37,425 nt of DNA, from IMG/VR virus record IMGVR_UViG_3300028920_000017, positions 1 through 37,425 of that record; one strand, written 5' to 3'. Below, in pieces: positions 21,007 to 28,989 of the stretch; positions within the stretch are counted from its first letter, which is position 1; every line of letters starts with the position of its first letter. Source of the stretch: a virus. The position numbers were made by a program, and so were the translations under genes. Under the pieces are notes generated by a model. It saw nothing but the letters and a program-made list of their open reading frames with translations. It had not been told where the DNA came from and searched no databases.

Positions 21007-21822
21007 ATGAAAATTGTGGAAGATAGCGAGACTGGTTTCGCCCGACTCGACACGATCCCCGAAGAGGCGACCGTCAATTCGTATTATCGCGATCTCTACT
21101 TCGCAGACAAACCAGAACTAGCACGAGACAGGGCATGGAGAACAGTCCGCGCCTATCGATTGTTCCGCCTCCTGAATAGAGCTTGCCCAGATGGACAGTC
21201 GTTTCTCGACATCGGGGCGGGAGATGGGCTCACCTGCAAACTGGCGCACGAGCTCTATGATGTGACAGTGGGCGTCGAGCCGAATGCCAAGCTCTGCGCG
21301 GAGGCCAAGTTCCCACTCGTCGAATCGACGTGGTGTGAACAGACAGCGCGACAGCTCCCAACCTTCTCACACATCGACCTCCAGAACGTTCTGGAACACG
21401 TTGTCGACCCGGTCGGTATGCTGCGACTCGCCGCTTCCAAGCTGAACCCAAACGGCGCCCTGGCGATCACAGTGCCGAGAGATGGAAGCATCCTCCAGGC
21501 GGAGGCGAGCAAGGTCATCGGACGGCCAGAATATTGGGTTCACCCGACCCATCTGAATTACTTCACCTCTGCGACATTGCAGAAAGTGGTTAGTGGTGTT
21601 GGGCTCGAAGTCGTATGGGAGACAACCAATTTCGCGATGGAATTGTTTCTCATCGCGGGCATAAATTACGTGAAGAGTCCCAAGAAAGGGAAACTCTGTC
21701 ACGACATCAGATGCAAGTTCGAGATGAATCTTTCCCCGGATGTCCTGGAAAAATTCTACGCCGCAATGGCGCGGGTGGGATTCGGCAGAGAGATTATTCT
21801 CATCGCAATCAAGCCATCATAG
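21007..21822 (+). CDS. Class I SAM-dependent methyltransferase
   Basis: The protein has 271 residues from the ATG at 21007; an upstream ATG at 20971 has no ribosome site. FLDIGAGDGLTCKLA near 63-77 is the SAM-binding motif I, followed by an acidic end of the second strand (VTVGVEPN), a HIDLQNVLEHVVDP element near 121-134 (motif IV region with the NVLEH signature of the Methyltransf_23 group) and LNPNGALAITVP near 145. Substrate unknown: a modified nucleobase, lipid, sugar or protein are all possible. Its place after the Mom-like gene allows a part in DNA modification; an origin as cargo is also possible. The stop TAG overlaps the tRNA-Thr gene. Confidence 0.72.
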   Translation: MKIVEDSETGFARLDTIPEEATVNSYYRDLYFADKPELARDRAWRTVRAYRLFRLLNRACPDGQSFLDIGAGDGLTCKLAHELYDVTVGVEPNAKLCAEAKFPLVESTWCEQTARQLPTFSHIDLQNVLEHVVDPVGMLRLAASKLNPNGALAITVPRDGSILQAEASKVIGRPEYWVHPTHLNYFTSATLQKVVSGVGLEVVWETTNFAMELFLIAGINYVKSPKKGKLCHDIRCKFEMNLSPDVLEKFYAAMARVGFGREIILIAIKPS

Positions 21823-21885
21823 CTCAACAGGCAGAGCAGCGGTTTTGTAAACCGCAGGTTCTCGGTTCGACTCCGAGTGTTGGCT
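21813..21885 (+). tRNA. tRNA-Thr (anticodon TGT)
   Basis: A standard 73-base cloverleaf: acceptor gccatca with tgttggc (one T-T mismatch), D arm gctc/gagc with aacaggca loop, anticodon stem gcggt/accgc with loop tttgtaa and anticodon TGT at 21846-21848, five-base variable loop, and T arm ctcgg, ttcgact, ccgag. Discriminator T, and no encoded CCA. It reads ACA and by wobble ACN-type codons. The TAG stop of the methyltransferase gene is used as T8-A9-G10. Confidence 0.9.
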
Positions 21886-22051
21886 CAAGCCGAGGATATT
21901 CGTGGGGCTTGTCCGACGAGGGTCCTCGCACCCTTTTATCCCGCGCCACCTTCTGTTCATCGCAGGCAACCGGCAGAGGGTGGCCGGGTCCCTATTTCGG
22001 GGTGGGTCTGAACTGAACTGGCGAGAACGGTTTGGGCCGCCCCACCACTCC

Positions 22052-23422
22052 ATGGATATCACTCTCAATATCATATCGCCGCTGGACAAGCTTAGGCCGT
22101 TTGCCAAACAGATGGAATTCCTGTCGCTGGACTGCTCTGGTACCGACAAGACCTACAACCACTACGTGGGAGGCCGCGGCAGCTCGAAGACGACGACCGG
22201 GGTTCTCAAATGCTGGACTGCGCTCACCCAGTGGCATCGCGGCAAGTCGGGAATCTGGACAGAGCCGACCTCGACACTGTGCAAGGATGTCTTCCTGCGA
22301 GAGTGGCGCAAAATCGTCCCAAGCGATTGCTACAAAGCGACGCTGAACCCGCTCACTATTACGATGTGTCGCGAGCTCGGAGGGGGCACCCTCGACGTTC
22401 GCTCCCACAACGCGGACAACCCGAATAAGGAGATCGCCAAGGGCCCAAACTACGCCTTCGGATTCATCGACGAGGCAGCCTACAAGTTCCGCCCCGATTG
22501 GTTCGACGATATCGACAACGCGATTCGAGATGGGTCGCGCTATTTGTTCCTCGACACAATGAGCACTCCCAAGCTCAACGGATACAAAAAGTTGTGTTTT
22601 TCCGAGGGACACCGGCTCGTAAAGGCCAGCAGTTTCGATAATCCTCATCTCCCCCCGGGCTGGGCAGAGAAGAAACGCTCCCAGATGGGCGAGAAGCGAT
22701 TCGCGCAAGAAATCATGGGCGAATGGGTCGCTCTTACCGGACAGATTTGGGATAATTTTTCGGAGGATGAATGGCCAGCAGGGAACATCATAGATTATGA
22801 GCACGACCATAGCAAGCCCTATTATCTCTTTTTTGATTTGGGCGTGGCGAGCTCTGCCTGGCTCATCGTGCAACCGCTGGGATTTCACGAACTTGGCTAT
22901 GATCCGTTCCCGCACAATGACCCCGTCTGGTGCGTGACTGCTCAATACATGCCGACGAGAGATGGCAATGCTTCGAGGATGCTTCAGCAGATTAAGAACG
23001 AATTCGGCACTCCTGTTCGAGTTTGCTGCGGGCATGATCTCGGACGTCGTTCGGATGCTGATTCAGCGACTTCAGAGTATTTTCTGGCGAATATCATGGG
23101 AAGTGTACCAACGATCACCATAGGCGCGGAGACGTTTCTGAGAGACAAGGTCGTCCAACAGGACACACTCAGCTACCTAATCCACAACACGAAAAACGAG
23201 CGACGTCTGGCGATATCCAAAAATCTGATTTCTCACGATCCCGATGAGCGCGGCATCCTCCAAATGATGCGCGAGGATGAATGGGACGACGGCACATCCC
23301 GAACGGCAAACTACCTCCCCAAGGAGGGGCGCCTGGAGCACGTGAGAGACGCGATACTCTATGGAGCAGTCGGTGCAATGAAACCCCCAAGCTACACACT
23401 GAAAACGGCCTACGCGGCTTAG
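22052..23422 (+). CDS. terL: Terminase large subunit
   Basis: The protein has 456 residues from the ATG at 22052. Walker A GGRGSSKTT is at 40-48, Walker B AFGFIDEA at 135-142 and the coupling motif DTMST at 168-172. The nuclease domain shows FFDLG at 260-264, CGHDLG at 326-331 and HVRDAILYG at 430-438, giving the three Asp residues of an RNase-H-like site. It cuts concatemeric DNA and pumps it into proheads. In-frame GTG starts further upstream (21902) would extend it into the tRNA leader region with no supporting ribosome site. No clear small subunit precedes it. The 166 bases between the tRNA-Thr and this start hold no gene and are a possible place for a packaging site. Confidence 0.92.
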   Translation: MDITLNIISPLDKLRPFAKQMEFLSLDCSGTDKTYNHYVGGRGSSKTTTGVLKCWTALTQWHRGKSGIWTEPTSTLCKDVFLREWRKIVPSDCYKATLNPLTITMCRELGGGTLDVRSHNADNPNKEIAKGPNYAFGFIDEAAYKFRPDWFDDIDNAIRDGSRYLFLDTMSTPKLNGYKKLCFSEGHRLVKASSFDNPHLPPGWAEKKRSQMGEKRFAQEIMGEWVALTGQIWDNFSEDEWPAGNIIDYEHDHSKPYYLFFDLGVASSAWLIVQPLGFHELGYDPFPHNDPVWCVTAQYMPTRDGNASRMLQQIKNEFGTPVRVCCGHDLGRRSDADSATSEYFLANIMGSVPTITIGAETFLRDKVVQQDTLSYLIHNTKNERRLAISKNLISHDPDERGILQMMREDEWDDGTSRTANYLPKEGRLEHVRDAILYGAVGAMKPPSYTLKTAYAA

Positions 23423-23432
23423 GAGATTTTGA

Positions 23433-25148
23433 ATGCAATTCGTCTATGGCGAAAACAGAACTAAGGAACTCATTCGACAGACGTCTCTTAAGTTGCGCGA
23501 TGTGTCATATCAAATCGACCATGCCAACATCGACGACGCACTCAGTTACTTCGAGCGCCGCACAGACAACGCAGCAATTCGCGAGGCGTACAAAGAGCGG
23601 TATGCAACCAGCATCCGAAAGACAGAGGGTGAGGGTGGCTATGAGACTTTCATAAGGGGCGCCGAGGCTGAACTGGTCGATAACGGTGGATACGAAATTA
23701 TCACAGTGGGTCTCGGGCCCAGAATCAACGGCGCGAGGGCAACACTTTTCACGAATAAAACGCAGAGCTGGGACTGGGTGACAGGCAAGGGCGACCAGCA
23801 GGACAGCGACGAAGAGACAGCCAAGATCATCGAAGAACAGCGCCGGCTGGGTGGATTTCGAACACAGCTCCCGAACGCCGATTTCATCTCATGCGGAATT
23901 GAGAGCGGTCCCCTTTATGTTGGCTATGTCGGAGGGCATCTGCATTATAAGGCGTTCTCACCCTCATGCCTGTTTGCAAAATTCGGAGATAGTATCATCG
24001 ATGACGGGGTGGAGCGCGGTGTTCATTTCGACAAAATCGAGGACGCTTATTGTATAGTTATTCTCCTTTCCACTCAGCGGGATGCGAATAATACTTCACC
24101 TCATTTGAATAATTATATCGCCTATTTTGGACGCTCTGAGGAATACCCGATGGGACGCATGGTTCAGTACACCTCACAGCGGTGGGATGCGATTCCGAAG
24201 GTCGACACAGACGCGACCGCCATTGAGTATCGGCTCACATCAGGCGAAGTTGCCAACCCGCTTTCCTACATGGCAAAGCAAAAGGCATCGGACGGATTTC
24301 AAGTTCCGGAATACCCCGTCTGCATTTTCCGTGGTGGTCTATCCATGACGGACGATTCCCTCTTGCCCATCTCGACGAGTCTTTACGAGAGCTGCATTGA
24401 AATCGACGTCGCTATGTCTCGGATTCTCAAGGCGGGGATTTCGAGCGCGACAGGAAAGGACGTTCTCATTAACGAGCTGGGCCACGACCTCCCCCGCTCT
24501 CTCGAGGGCGCTGTCTTGCTCCACAAGGGCCAGACACTTCAAATCATGGGCCAGCCAGTGAGCAATGCGACCGGGGCGATGGACATTACCAAGGACATGA
24601 TGAGAGCGATTGCAGAAGGATTCTCGGTGCCGGGATACATGGTCATTCAGGAACCAGGCGGAAACCCCGAGGCTGGTGTCGCCCTCGTGGTGCGCACCCA
24701 GTCGCTGATATCCGAGAGAGACAAGAGAATAGAGCTCAATTCGACAGAGGTCAATCGACTCTGGGGCATCGAACGAAACCTATTTGAATTCGCTACCGGG
24801 AAACCCTTGGGGAGCAAGGACACGAAGCAAGTCTGGAACGCCGGCCGCTATGTCGTGCCTGAATCCGAGACAGAGAAAACGGCCCGACTGGGCGAGGCTC
24901 TGGACAAGGGCGGAATCGACTATGTCCGCTATATCCGCGATCTCCATATGCTCCCGACTGACAAGGACGCAATGGACTTTATAGACAAAATGCAAGACCC
25001 GGAGCGAATGAAATACCAGGCGCCAAAGGCAACTGGAGCCCAGCGCACCGGGCTACCACTCAACTTAGCTACCACCTTATCGAAACCACCAAACAAGGAG
25101 GGGGCGGCTGGGCAGGGTCCACCTGTCCCAAGGAAGCCGCCTGGATAG
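23433..25148 (+). CDS. Portal protein
   Basis: The 571-residue protein directly follows the large terminase. Blocks such as GPLYVGYVGGHLHYKAFSP near 155-173, a basic/acidic core, and a long helical C-terminal part with IERNLFEFATG near 445 fit phage portals of the SPP1-like class with a Pro/Gly-rich end. Twelve copies should form the DNA channel of the capsid. AGGAG precedes the ATG by seven bases. Identification is from position, size and general pattern. The last 35 residues, with many Pro and Gly, look flexible. Confidence 0.75.
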   Translation: MQFVYGENRTKELIRQTSLKLRDVSYQIDHANIDDALSYFERRTDNAAIREAYKERYATSIRKTEGEGGYETFIRGAEAELVDNGGYEIITVGLGPRINGARATLFTNKTQSWDWVTGKGDQQDSDEETAKIIEEQRRLGGFRTQLPNADFISCGIESGPLYVGYVGGHLHYKAFSPSCLFAKFGDSIIDDGVERGVHFDKIEDAYCIVILLSTQRDANNTSPHLNNYIAYFGRSEEYPMGRMVQYTSQRWDAIPKVDTDATAIEYRLTSGEVANPLSYMAKQKASDGFQVPEYPVCIFRGGLSMTDDSLLPISTSLYESCIEIDVAMSRILKAGISSATGKDVLINELGHDLPRSLEGAVLLHKGQTLQIMGQPVSNATGAMDITKDMMRAIAEGFSVPGYMVIQEPGGNPEAGVALVVRTQSLISERDKRIELNSTEVNRLWGIERNLFEFATGKPLGSKDTKQVWNAGRYVVPESETEKTARLGEALDKGGIDYVRYIRDLHMLPTDKDAMDFIDKMQDPERMKYQAPKATGAQRTGLPLNLATTLSKPPNKEGAAGQGPPVPRKPPG

Positions 25149-25150
25149 CA

Positions 25151-25363
25151 ATGACACACGACAACATTCTGGACGAGTACGAAGAGACCATGAAAGTTTT
25201 GACTGATTTCTTCGGAGACGAGGAAAAAGCGCGCCTATGGATGTTGTCGAGCAATCGAATGTTAGGGAACGTCCGCCCGGTGGACATGGTTATCCACGGA
25301 AGAACACACAAACTCCACAAATTTATCCATAATGCAATCGAAGAAAATAGAGGAGCTGCTTGA
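25151..25363 (+). CDS. Stand-alone antitoxin MbcA/ParS/Xre toxin-binding domain (DUF2384-like)
   Basis: The 70-residue protein matches the C-terminal toxin-binding domain of Xre/ParS-type antitoxins. KARLWMLSSNRMLGNVRPVD near 26-45 carries the Trp, the LG and the P-D spacing of DUF2384, followed by a Gly (VIHG near 47-50) and a final helix. The N-terminal DNA-binding helix-turn-helix of full antitoxins is missing, and no RES-type toxin is encoded next to it. It sits between portal and MuF genes. Such a free domain could bind and silence a host RES toxin, or be a reused adaptor of the head. Both are inference. Confidence 0.62.
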   Translation: MTHDNILDEYEETMKVLTDFFGDEEKARLWMLSSNRMLGNVRPVDMVIHGRTHKLHKFIHNAIEENRGAA

Positions 25364-25781
25364 TGCCGAAGCGAGCGCCCAAGCCGACATCGACGATCAG
25401 CATGAAGCACTACAGGAACGTGCTGCCGACCGAATAGACGAGATACTCCGATTTCCTGAACAGAGAGATCCCGAAATATTCGAACTGATGGGCGGCAGTG
25501 CGGAGGACATGTTTGAGGATTATTTCGAAGTGCCTTTACTGGAGCGGGATATGTTGTGGCAGGGCGCTCTATCAGCCATGGTCGTGGCTGCGAGAATGCA
25601 AACGTGGATTGAGCTCTTCGGCCTCGAGGCGCTCGCCATGTTCCATGCGAACGGTCGCAAGATAGACCGGATTCGCAAAACGATGAGCAAGGCGGAAATC
25701 AAAGAGGCGGCCTTCAAGGGAATCGGCAAGGCGAGAATCAATGGCGAAAAAGATAGAAGACGCACAGCGGCAGCTAATTGA
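25332..25781 (+). CDS. Hypothetical head-region protein (149 aa), N-terminal partner of MuF protein
   Basis: Begins inside the preceding gene and overlaps the following by 41 bases. An N-terminal Glu/Ala/Asp-rich helix is followed by WQGALSAMVVAARMQTWIELFGLEAL, a hydrophobic helical segment, and a basic end. No known family. Between portal and MuF-type genes, probably a head protein. The two overlapping frames suggest that it and the next gene arose from one larger MuF polypeptide. Confidence 0.5.
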   Translation: MQSKKIEELLDAEASAQADIDDQHEALQERAADRIDEILRFPEQRDPEIFELMGGSAEDMFEDYFEVPLLERDMLWQGALSAMVVAARMQTWIELFGLEALAMFHANGRKIDRIRKTMSKAEIKEAAFKGIGKARINGEKDRRRTAAAN

Positions 25782-26304
25782 ACGCGACCGCCTGGCCCCC
25801 GCTGGCTATCTGGACGACGAAACCTATGTCACGCCTGGACTGCGCGAGGGAGATGCCCCGCGATATGTCGCGCTCCCCGAGTTGGCCGACATGAAGGATA
25901 TGAGCAATGCAGATTTGCTCCGGATGTTGAATCACTATGGCATCACCGAACCCTATGCGATGCTCCAAACACAGTCGATGGAATACGTTCGCAGAATGAT
26001 GCCTCTCCGCTCCGACGAGGACATTAATAGAGCCTATTCGGAACTGATAAACAACGAACGTAGACAGCTTCTGGGCGTCTCCAGGCGTGTTGCCCAGCAG
26101 TGGAGCACACTCGATGCAATCCAGGGCAACATGTACCAGGAAATGATTTGGATTGCCGAAGACGACGAGGCGACCTGCGACAGCTGTGCACCACGGTCAG
26201 GCGAGATCGACACATGGGTTGGATGGAAACAGCGCGGGATGCCAGGGAGCGAAGTCTGTCGGGGCGGGAATTACTGCCGCTGCGATCTGATTCCGATTGA
26301 CTGA
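25741..26304 (+). CDS. MuF-type minor head protein
   Basis: The C-terminal half has the MuF domain pattern: WSTLDAIQGNMYQEMIWIAED near 120-140, then ATCDSCAPRSGE near 143-154 and a closing GGNYCRCDLIP near 175-185. The Cys pairs suggest zinc binding. In other phages MuF proteins are present in a few copies in the head and are ejected with DNA or needed for head assembly. The N-terminal 100 residues are helical. Overlaps the previous gene, and its TGA stop overlaps the next start (TGATG). Confidence 0.75.
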   Translation: MAKKIEDAQRQLIERDRLAPAGYLDDETYVTPGLREGDAPRYVALPELADMKDMSNADLLRMLNHYGITEPYAMLQTQSMEYVRRMMPLRSDEDINRAYSELINNERRQLLGVSRRVAQQWSTLDAIQGNMYQEMIWIAEDDEATCDSCAPRSGEIDTWVGWKQRGMPGSEVCRGGNYCRCDLIPID

Positions 26305-26861
26305 TGATCGAGATTGAAGCGCAAGGCCTCCAGGCCGCCATGGAGCTCATGCAGACGCTCCAGACGCAACCACAGGTTAAGGGGATTGTCGTCAATACAA
26401 AGGAGCGCGCCGAGGGCACCGGAATCAATAACAAACAGATTATGGAATGGTTATCTGATTCTGGTAGAGATTTCTTCTCAGCTAATCAGATTGTCGTCAA
26501 GGAACTCGATCAGGTCATGGTCGAAGCCATGGAGAAAGAGCTCAAGAAACAACTCAACATGGCGCAGAAGCGGGAGAAGGCACGACGGCGAGGGACGTTC
26601 TTCAAGCGCAGCAAAAAGAAGGAGGCCAACGTCGTCGCGACAAAGGGTTTCCGTGCTGCTATGAAGCGACTTCTCCAGATTGTGACTGAACGCATCGAGC
26701 AACAAATAACAGCGAGTGGGGCGCCCCCTGCGGCGCTTTCAGAGTCATACCAGGTAGAGAAAGAGTTTAAGCACGGGTTCACAATTCCCATCGGTGTTGC
26801 AACTGGCCAGTTGTTAGACAACATCACACCGGGGAACCGAAACATAAAACTTACGAGATAA
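26304..26861 (+). CDS. Probable virion morphogenesis protein (185 aa)
   Basis: Starts by TGATG overlap with the MuF-type gene. The protein is basic with a helical centre (ANQIVVKELDQVMVEAMEKEL near 62-82), a Lys/Arg-rich loop (KREKARRRGTFFKRSKKKEA) and a C-terminal half with GATGQLLDNITPG-like sequence. The order MuF protein then a small head-completion protein, as Mu gpF and gpG, suggests a tail-connector or morphogenesis factor; sequence similarity is not strong enough to be sure. Confidence 0.48.
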   Translation: MIEIEAQGLQAAMELMQTLQTQPQVKGIVVNTKERAEGTGINNKQIMEWLSDSGRDFFSANQIVVKELDQVMVEAMEKELKKQLNMAQKREKARRRGTFFKRSKKKEANVVATKGFRAAMKRLLQIVTERIEQQITASGAPPAALSESYQVEKEFKHGFTIPIGVATGQLLDNITPGNRNIKLTR

Positions 26862-26863
26862 CT

Positions 26864-26904
26864 CGGGCCGTCGATTCGTGGCGTAACCACTGAGGCCCGT
26901 TTTA
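26864..26904 (+). terminator. Candidate intrinsic terminator before scaffold and capsid genes
   Basis: cgggcc (26864-26869) pairs with ggcccg (26894-26899) followed by tttta; an inner gtgg/ccac hairpin lies between. It is a modest terminator inside the late operon, and may reduce read-through between head-assembly and capsid genes. Confidence 0.5.
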
Positions 26905-26934
26905 TGCGAGTCGCGACGTAATCGCAGAGGAGAC

Positions 26935-27546
26935 ATGGAAGAAACAGGAAGTGTTCAGAGCGTAGAAGAGAATCAAGCAGACGAGGGGATTTCGGCATCT
27001 GATGTTAGGAATCACAAGGTGTTTAAATCGGCACTGGGTTCACTGACAGAGGAGAATCAGACGCTGAAAATGCAGCTGACCGAGATTCAGAACAAACTGG
27101 CGGAGGATGCCAAGGCGAAGGATATTCGAGCCAAGGAAGAGCAAGGCCGATACGAAGAGGTAACTGCCCAACTCAAGGCGGAGAATGAATCCCTGATGAC
27201 AAAATATCAGAGAGACATTAATGAATTGAAGCTGGAGAACGCCCTCGTGATGGCTGGAGCCGATGAGTATTTCGCCGCATGGGCCAAACAGAATTATTCT
27301 GGCGAGGACATAAGTGATTATGTCAACGGGCTCAAGTCGGACGAAAAACACTCGCAGCGTTTCAACCTCGGAGCGAATGTTCAAGAGTCGCATCCCCAAC
27401 CTTTTGGCGCCTCGCCTGCCGGTTCGAACTCGACGAACTGGGCACAAGTGAAACAGGACCTACAAAGCCGCGATCCGGCTGTGCGCGATACCGCAGATCG
27501 AAAGGTGCTCGCGTATATGGAAAAGCATAACAAGTCTCCATTCTAG
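26935..27546 (+). CDS. Scaffolding protein
   Basis: The 203-residue protein is placed directly before the major capsid gene. After an acidic N-terminus it has a long coiled coil (about residues 35-105, with Glu/Lys/Leu heptads such as EENQTLKMQLTEIQNKLAED), a short helical domain and a basic, Pro/Asn-containing end (YMEKHNKSPF). This order of acidic head, coiled coil and short basic tail is typical for phage scaffolds that contact the capsid by their C-terminus. GAGGAG precedes the ATG. Confidence 0.75.
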   Translation: MEETGSVQSVEENQADEGISASDVRNHKVFKSALGSLTEENQTLKMQLTEIQNKLAEDAKAKDIRAKEEQGRYEEVTAQLKAENESLMTKYQRDINELKLENALVMAGADEYFAAWAKQNYSGEDISDYVNGLKSDEKHSQRFNLGANVQESHPQPFGASPAGSNSTNWAQVKQDLQSRDPAVRDTADRKVLAYMEKHNKSPF

Positions 27547-27572
27547 CCGGACGCTAAACGGAGAAAAACACA

Positions 27573-28520
27573 ATGGCAATCAGTGGAAATCTCTATTCGA
27601 CGTACCTCAACACGACGTACATCCCGAAAGAGACATCGACAATTTTCTGGAACCAATGGTGGGTCAACCAACCATTTTTCGAGATTGTTCAGCCGGGGAA
27701 TCCCCTGAACTGTCCCGGTGGTTCAACAATCAACATCGCGCTGGATTACGCGGTTTCGACGAACGCCGAGGCCTATGTCCAGGGCGCACCTATGCCCGTC
27801 GCCCACACCCTGAGTGATGTCAGGGCGTATGTGACGAAGGACTACTTCCAGGAGGGCGGGAAGGTGCACGGGGACACCATCTCCCAACTCGGAGGCGGTG
27901 GCGGAAACGTCCCCATCGACCCGGTCCAAAAGGCAATCAGAACCTCGATTCTGAACGCCACGGACCTCGCCAGCACTACGATGCTGACTGACCTCGCAAG
28001 TTTCGTCGACTCGACGACAGCGTATTCTGATGCGTCTCTCAATAGGACGACGTATTCCATCGCGGCATATGAAGACGCACACAGCGGCGCCCTCACGAGG
28101 GCAGCACTCACTGACATGATCGAAGCTGTTCAGAACACGACCTATGGTTTCGTGCCTCTGGACGATCTCGTGTTTCTCATGCCTCCCAACCAGCACACCA
28201 ATCTGGCCAATCTCGGTGGGGCACAGTATGGAGAGTTCAACTTCAATGTGGACGCGCAATCCATGCTGCCGTTTGACTCGGGTACGAAGTTTCGGTGTCA
28301 GACTTACGAGTCTGTGCCGATTCTCCAGGTTCCGGATATGACCTCGACGGAGATCTACCTCGTCCGGAAATCCGCGACGAAGTTCCATCTCCACGAGGGG
28401 ATCAAGACAGTGCCGAAGGACGTCGCAGAGTGGGCGGACTATTGGCTCACAACCATGGGTGTCAACCTGGTCATTTCTGACCCCAAACGATGCGGCAAGC
28501 TCACCGCTGTGACCGCATAA
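27573..28520 (+). CDS. Major capsid protein
   Basis: The 315-residue protein directly follows the scaffold gene. Mixed alpha/beta, with few Cys, and with patterns seen in HK97-fold capsids: a long N-terminal arm, NAEAYVQGAPMPVAHTLSD near 65-83, AYVTKDYFQEGGKVHGD near 86-102 and a LVFLMPPNQHTNLANL segment near 198-213 (P-domain/spine region). It has no protease or Delta domain, so cleavage is not needed. Position, size and composition support the call; the HK97 fold is inferred. Confidence 0.78.
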   Translation: MAISGNLYSTYLNTTYIPKETSTIFWNQWWVNQPFFEIVQPGNPLNCPGGSTINIALDYAVSTNAEAYVQGAPMPVAHTLSDVRAYVTKDYFQEGGKVHGDTISQLGGGGGNVPIDPVQKAIRTSILNATDLASTTMLTDLASFVDSTTAYSDASLNRTTYSIAAYEDAHSGALTRAALTDMIEAVQNTTYGFVPLDDLVFLMPPNQHTNLANLGGAQYGEFNFNVDAQSMLPFDSGTKFRCQTYESVPILQVPDMTSTEIYLVRKSATKFHLHEGIKTVPKDVAEWADYWLTTMGVNLVISDPKRCGKLTAVTA

Positions 28521-28535
28521 GGAAGGAGGTCAAAC

Positions 28536-28892
28536 ATGGCTGCGACACTAGAACTGACAAACGGCCCTGCCAGTATTGGTGAGGGAATGAAAATGGCGAC
28601 CTATGAGGTCACAATGGATACATCGGTAACTTCGGGAGGTGAGGTTCTCAACTTCACAAACGAGTTTACCTACATCCATGCTGGTTGGCCGGCAGGAAAC
28701 GACACTGCGGCGGACAACGCCTACAAGTATTCGCTCGTCCTGCCCGACCACGATACCGCCGCGACTTCGTCCAATTGCAAGGTGCAGATGCACTGGAACG
28801 AGGCGGACGTCACCACAGCGGAGGACTTCGCGGAGTTCACCGGGGATGCCTCTTCGGTGGGCAATCTCAAGATCGTCATTATCGGCAAGTAA
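28536..28892 (+). CDS. Probable capsid decoration or head protein (118 aa)
   Basis: A strong ribosome site (ggaaggaggtcaaac) precedes the ATG, indicating high expression, as expected for a protein present in many copies. The sequence is beta-rich, Thr/Ala-rich, with no Cys pair of known type. Its place right after the major capsid gene suggests a decoration protein. This is inferred from context. Confidence 0.5.
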   Translation: MAATLELTNGPASIGEGMKMATYEVTMDTSVTSGGEVLNFTNEFTYIHAGWPAGNDTAADNAYKYSLVLPDHDTAATSSNCKVQMHWNEADVTTAEDFAEFTGDASSVGNLKIVIIGK

Positions 28893-28904
28893 CAACCAAC
28901 CATC

Positions 28905-28922
28905 GGGCGGAAACGCCCTTTC
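28905..28922 (+). terminator. Intrinsic terminator after the capsid genes
   Basis: gggcg, a gaaa tetraloop, then cgccc (28905-28918) followed by tttct. A second hairpin, cccg/cggg followed by ttt, lies at 28941-28960. They lie in the gap after the decoration gene and may set high levels of capsid messenger compared with genes behind them. Confidence 0.55.
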
Positions 28923-28989
28923 TGCTCTCGCTCTGGGGTGCCCGTCGACTCGGCGGGTTTCCCCTTGAGCAGATAAACACGAGGATAAA

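Noticed and set aside
21886-21945. gggt/accc hairpin followed by tttt after the tRNA-Thr as a terminator
   Set aside because: Only a four-pair stem; it would also block the terminase gene 100 bases later. Not strong enough to list.
21902-22051. N-terminal extension of the large terminase to the GTG at 21902
   Set aside because: The added 50 residues are Arg/Pro/Gly-rich without similarity to terminases, and no ribosome site is near 21902. The ATG at 22052 gives a normal start.
21992-23035. 347-residue frame on the minus strand
   Set aside because: Lies opposite the large terminase, whose Walker and nuclease motifs are intact on the plus strand; nothing in the antisense frame looks like a protein family.
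27723-28394. 223-residue frame on the minus strand
   Set aside because: Antisense of the major capsid gene, caused by codon bias; no start signal.
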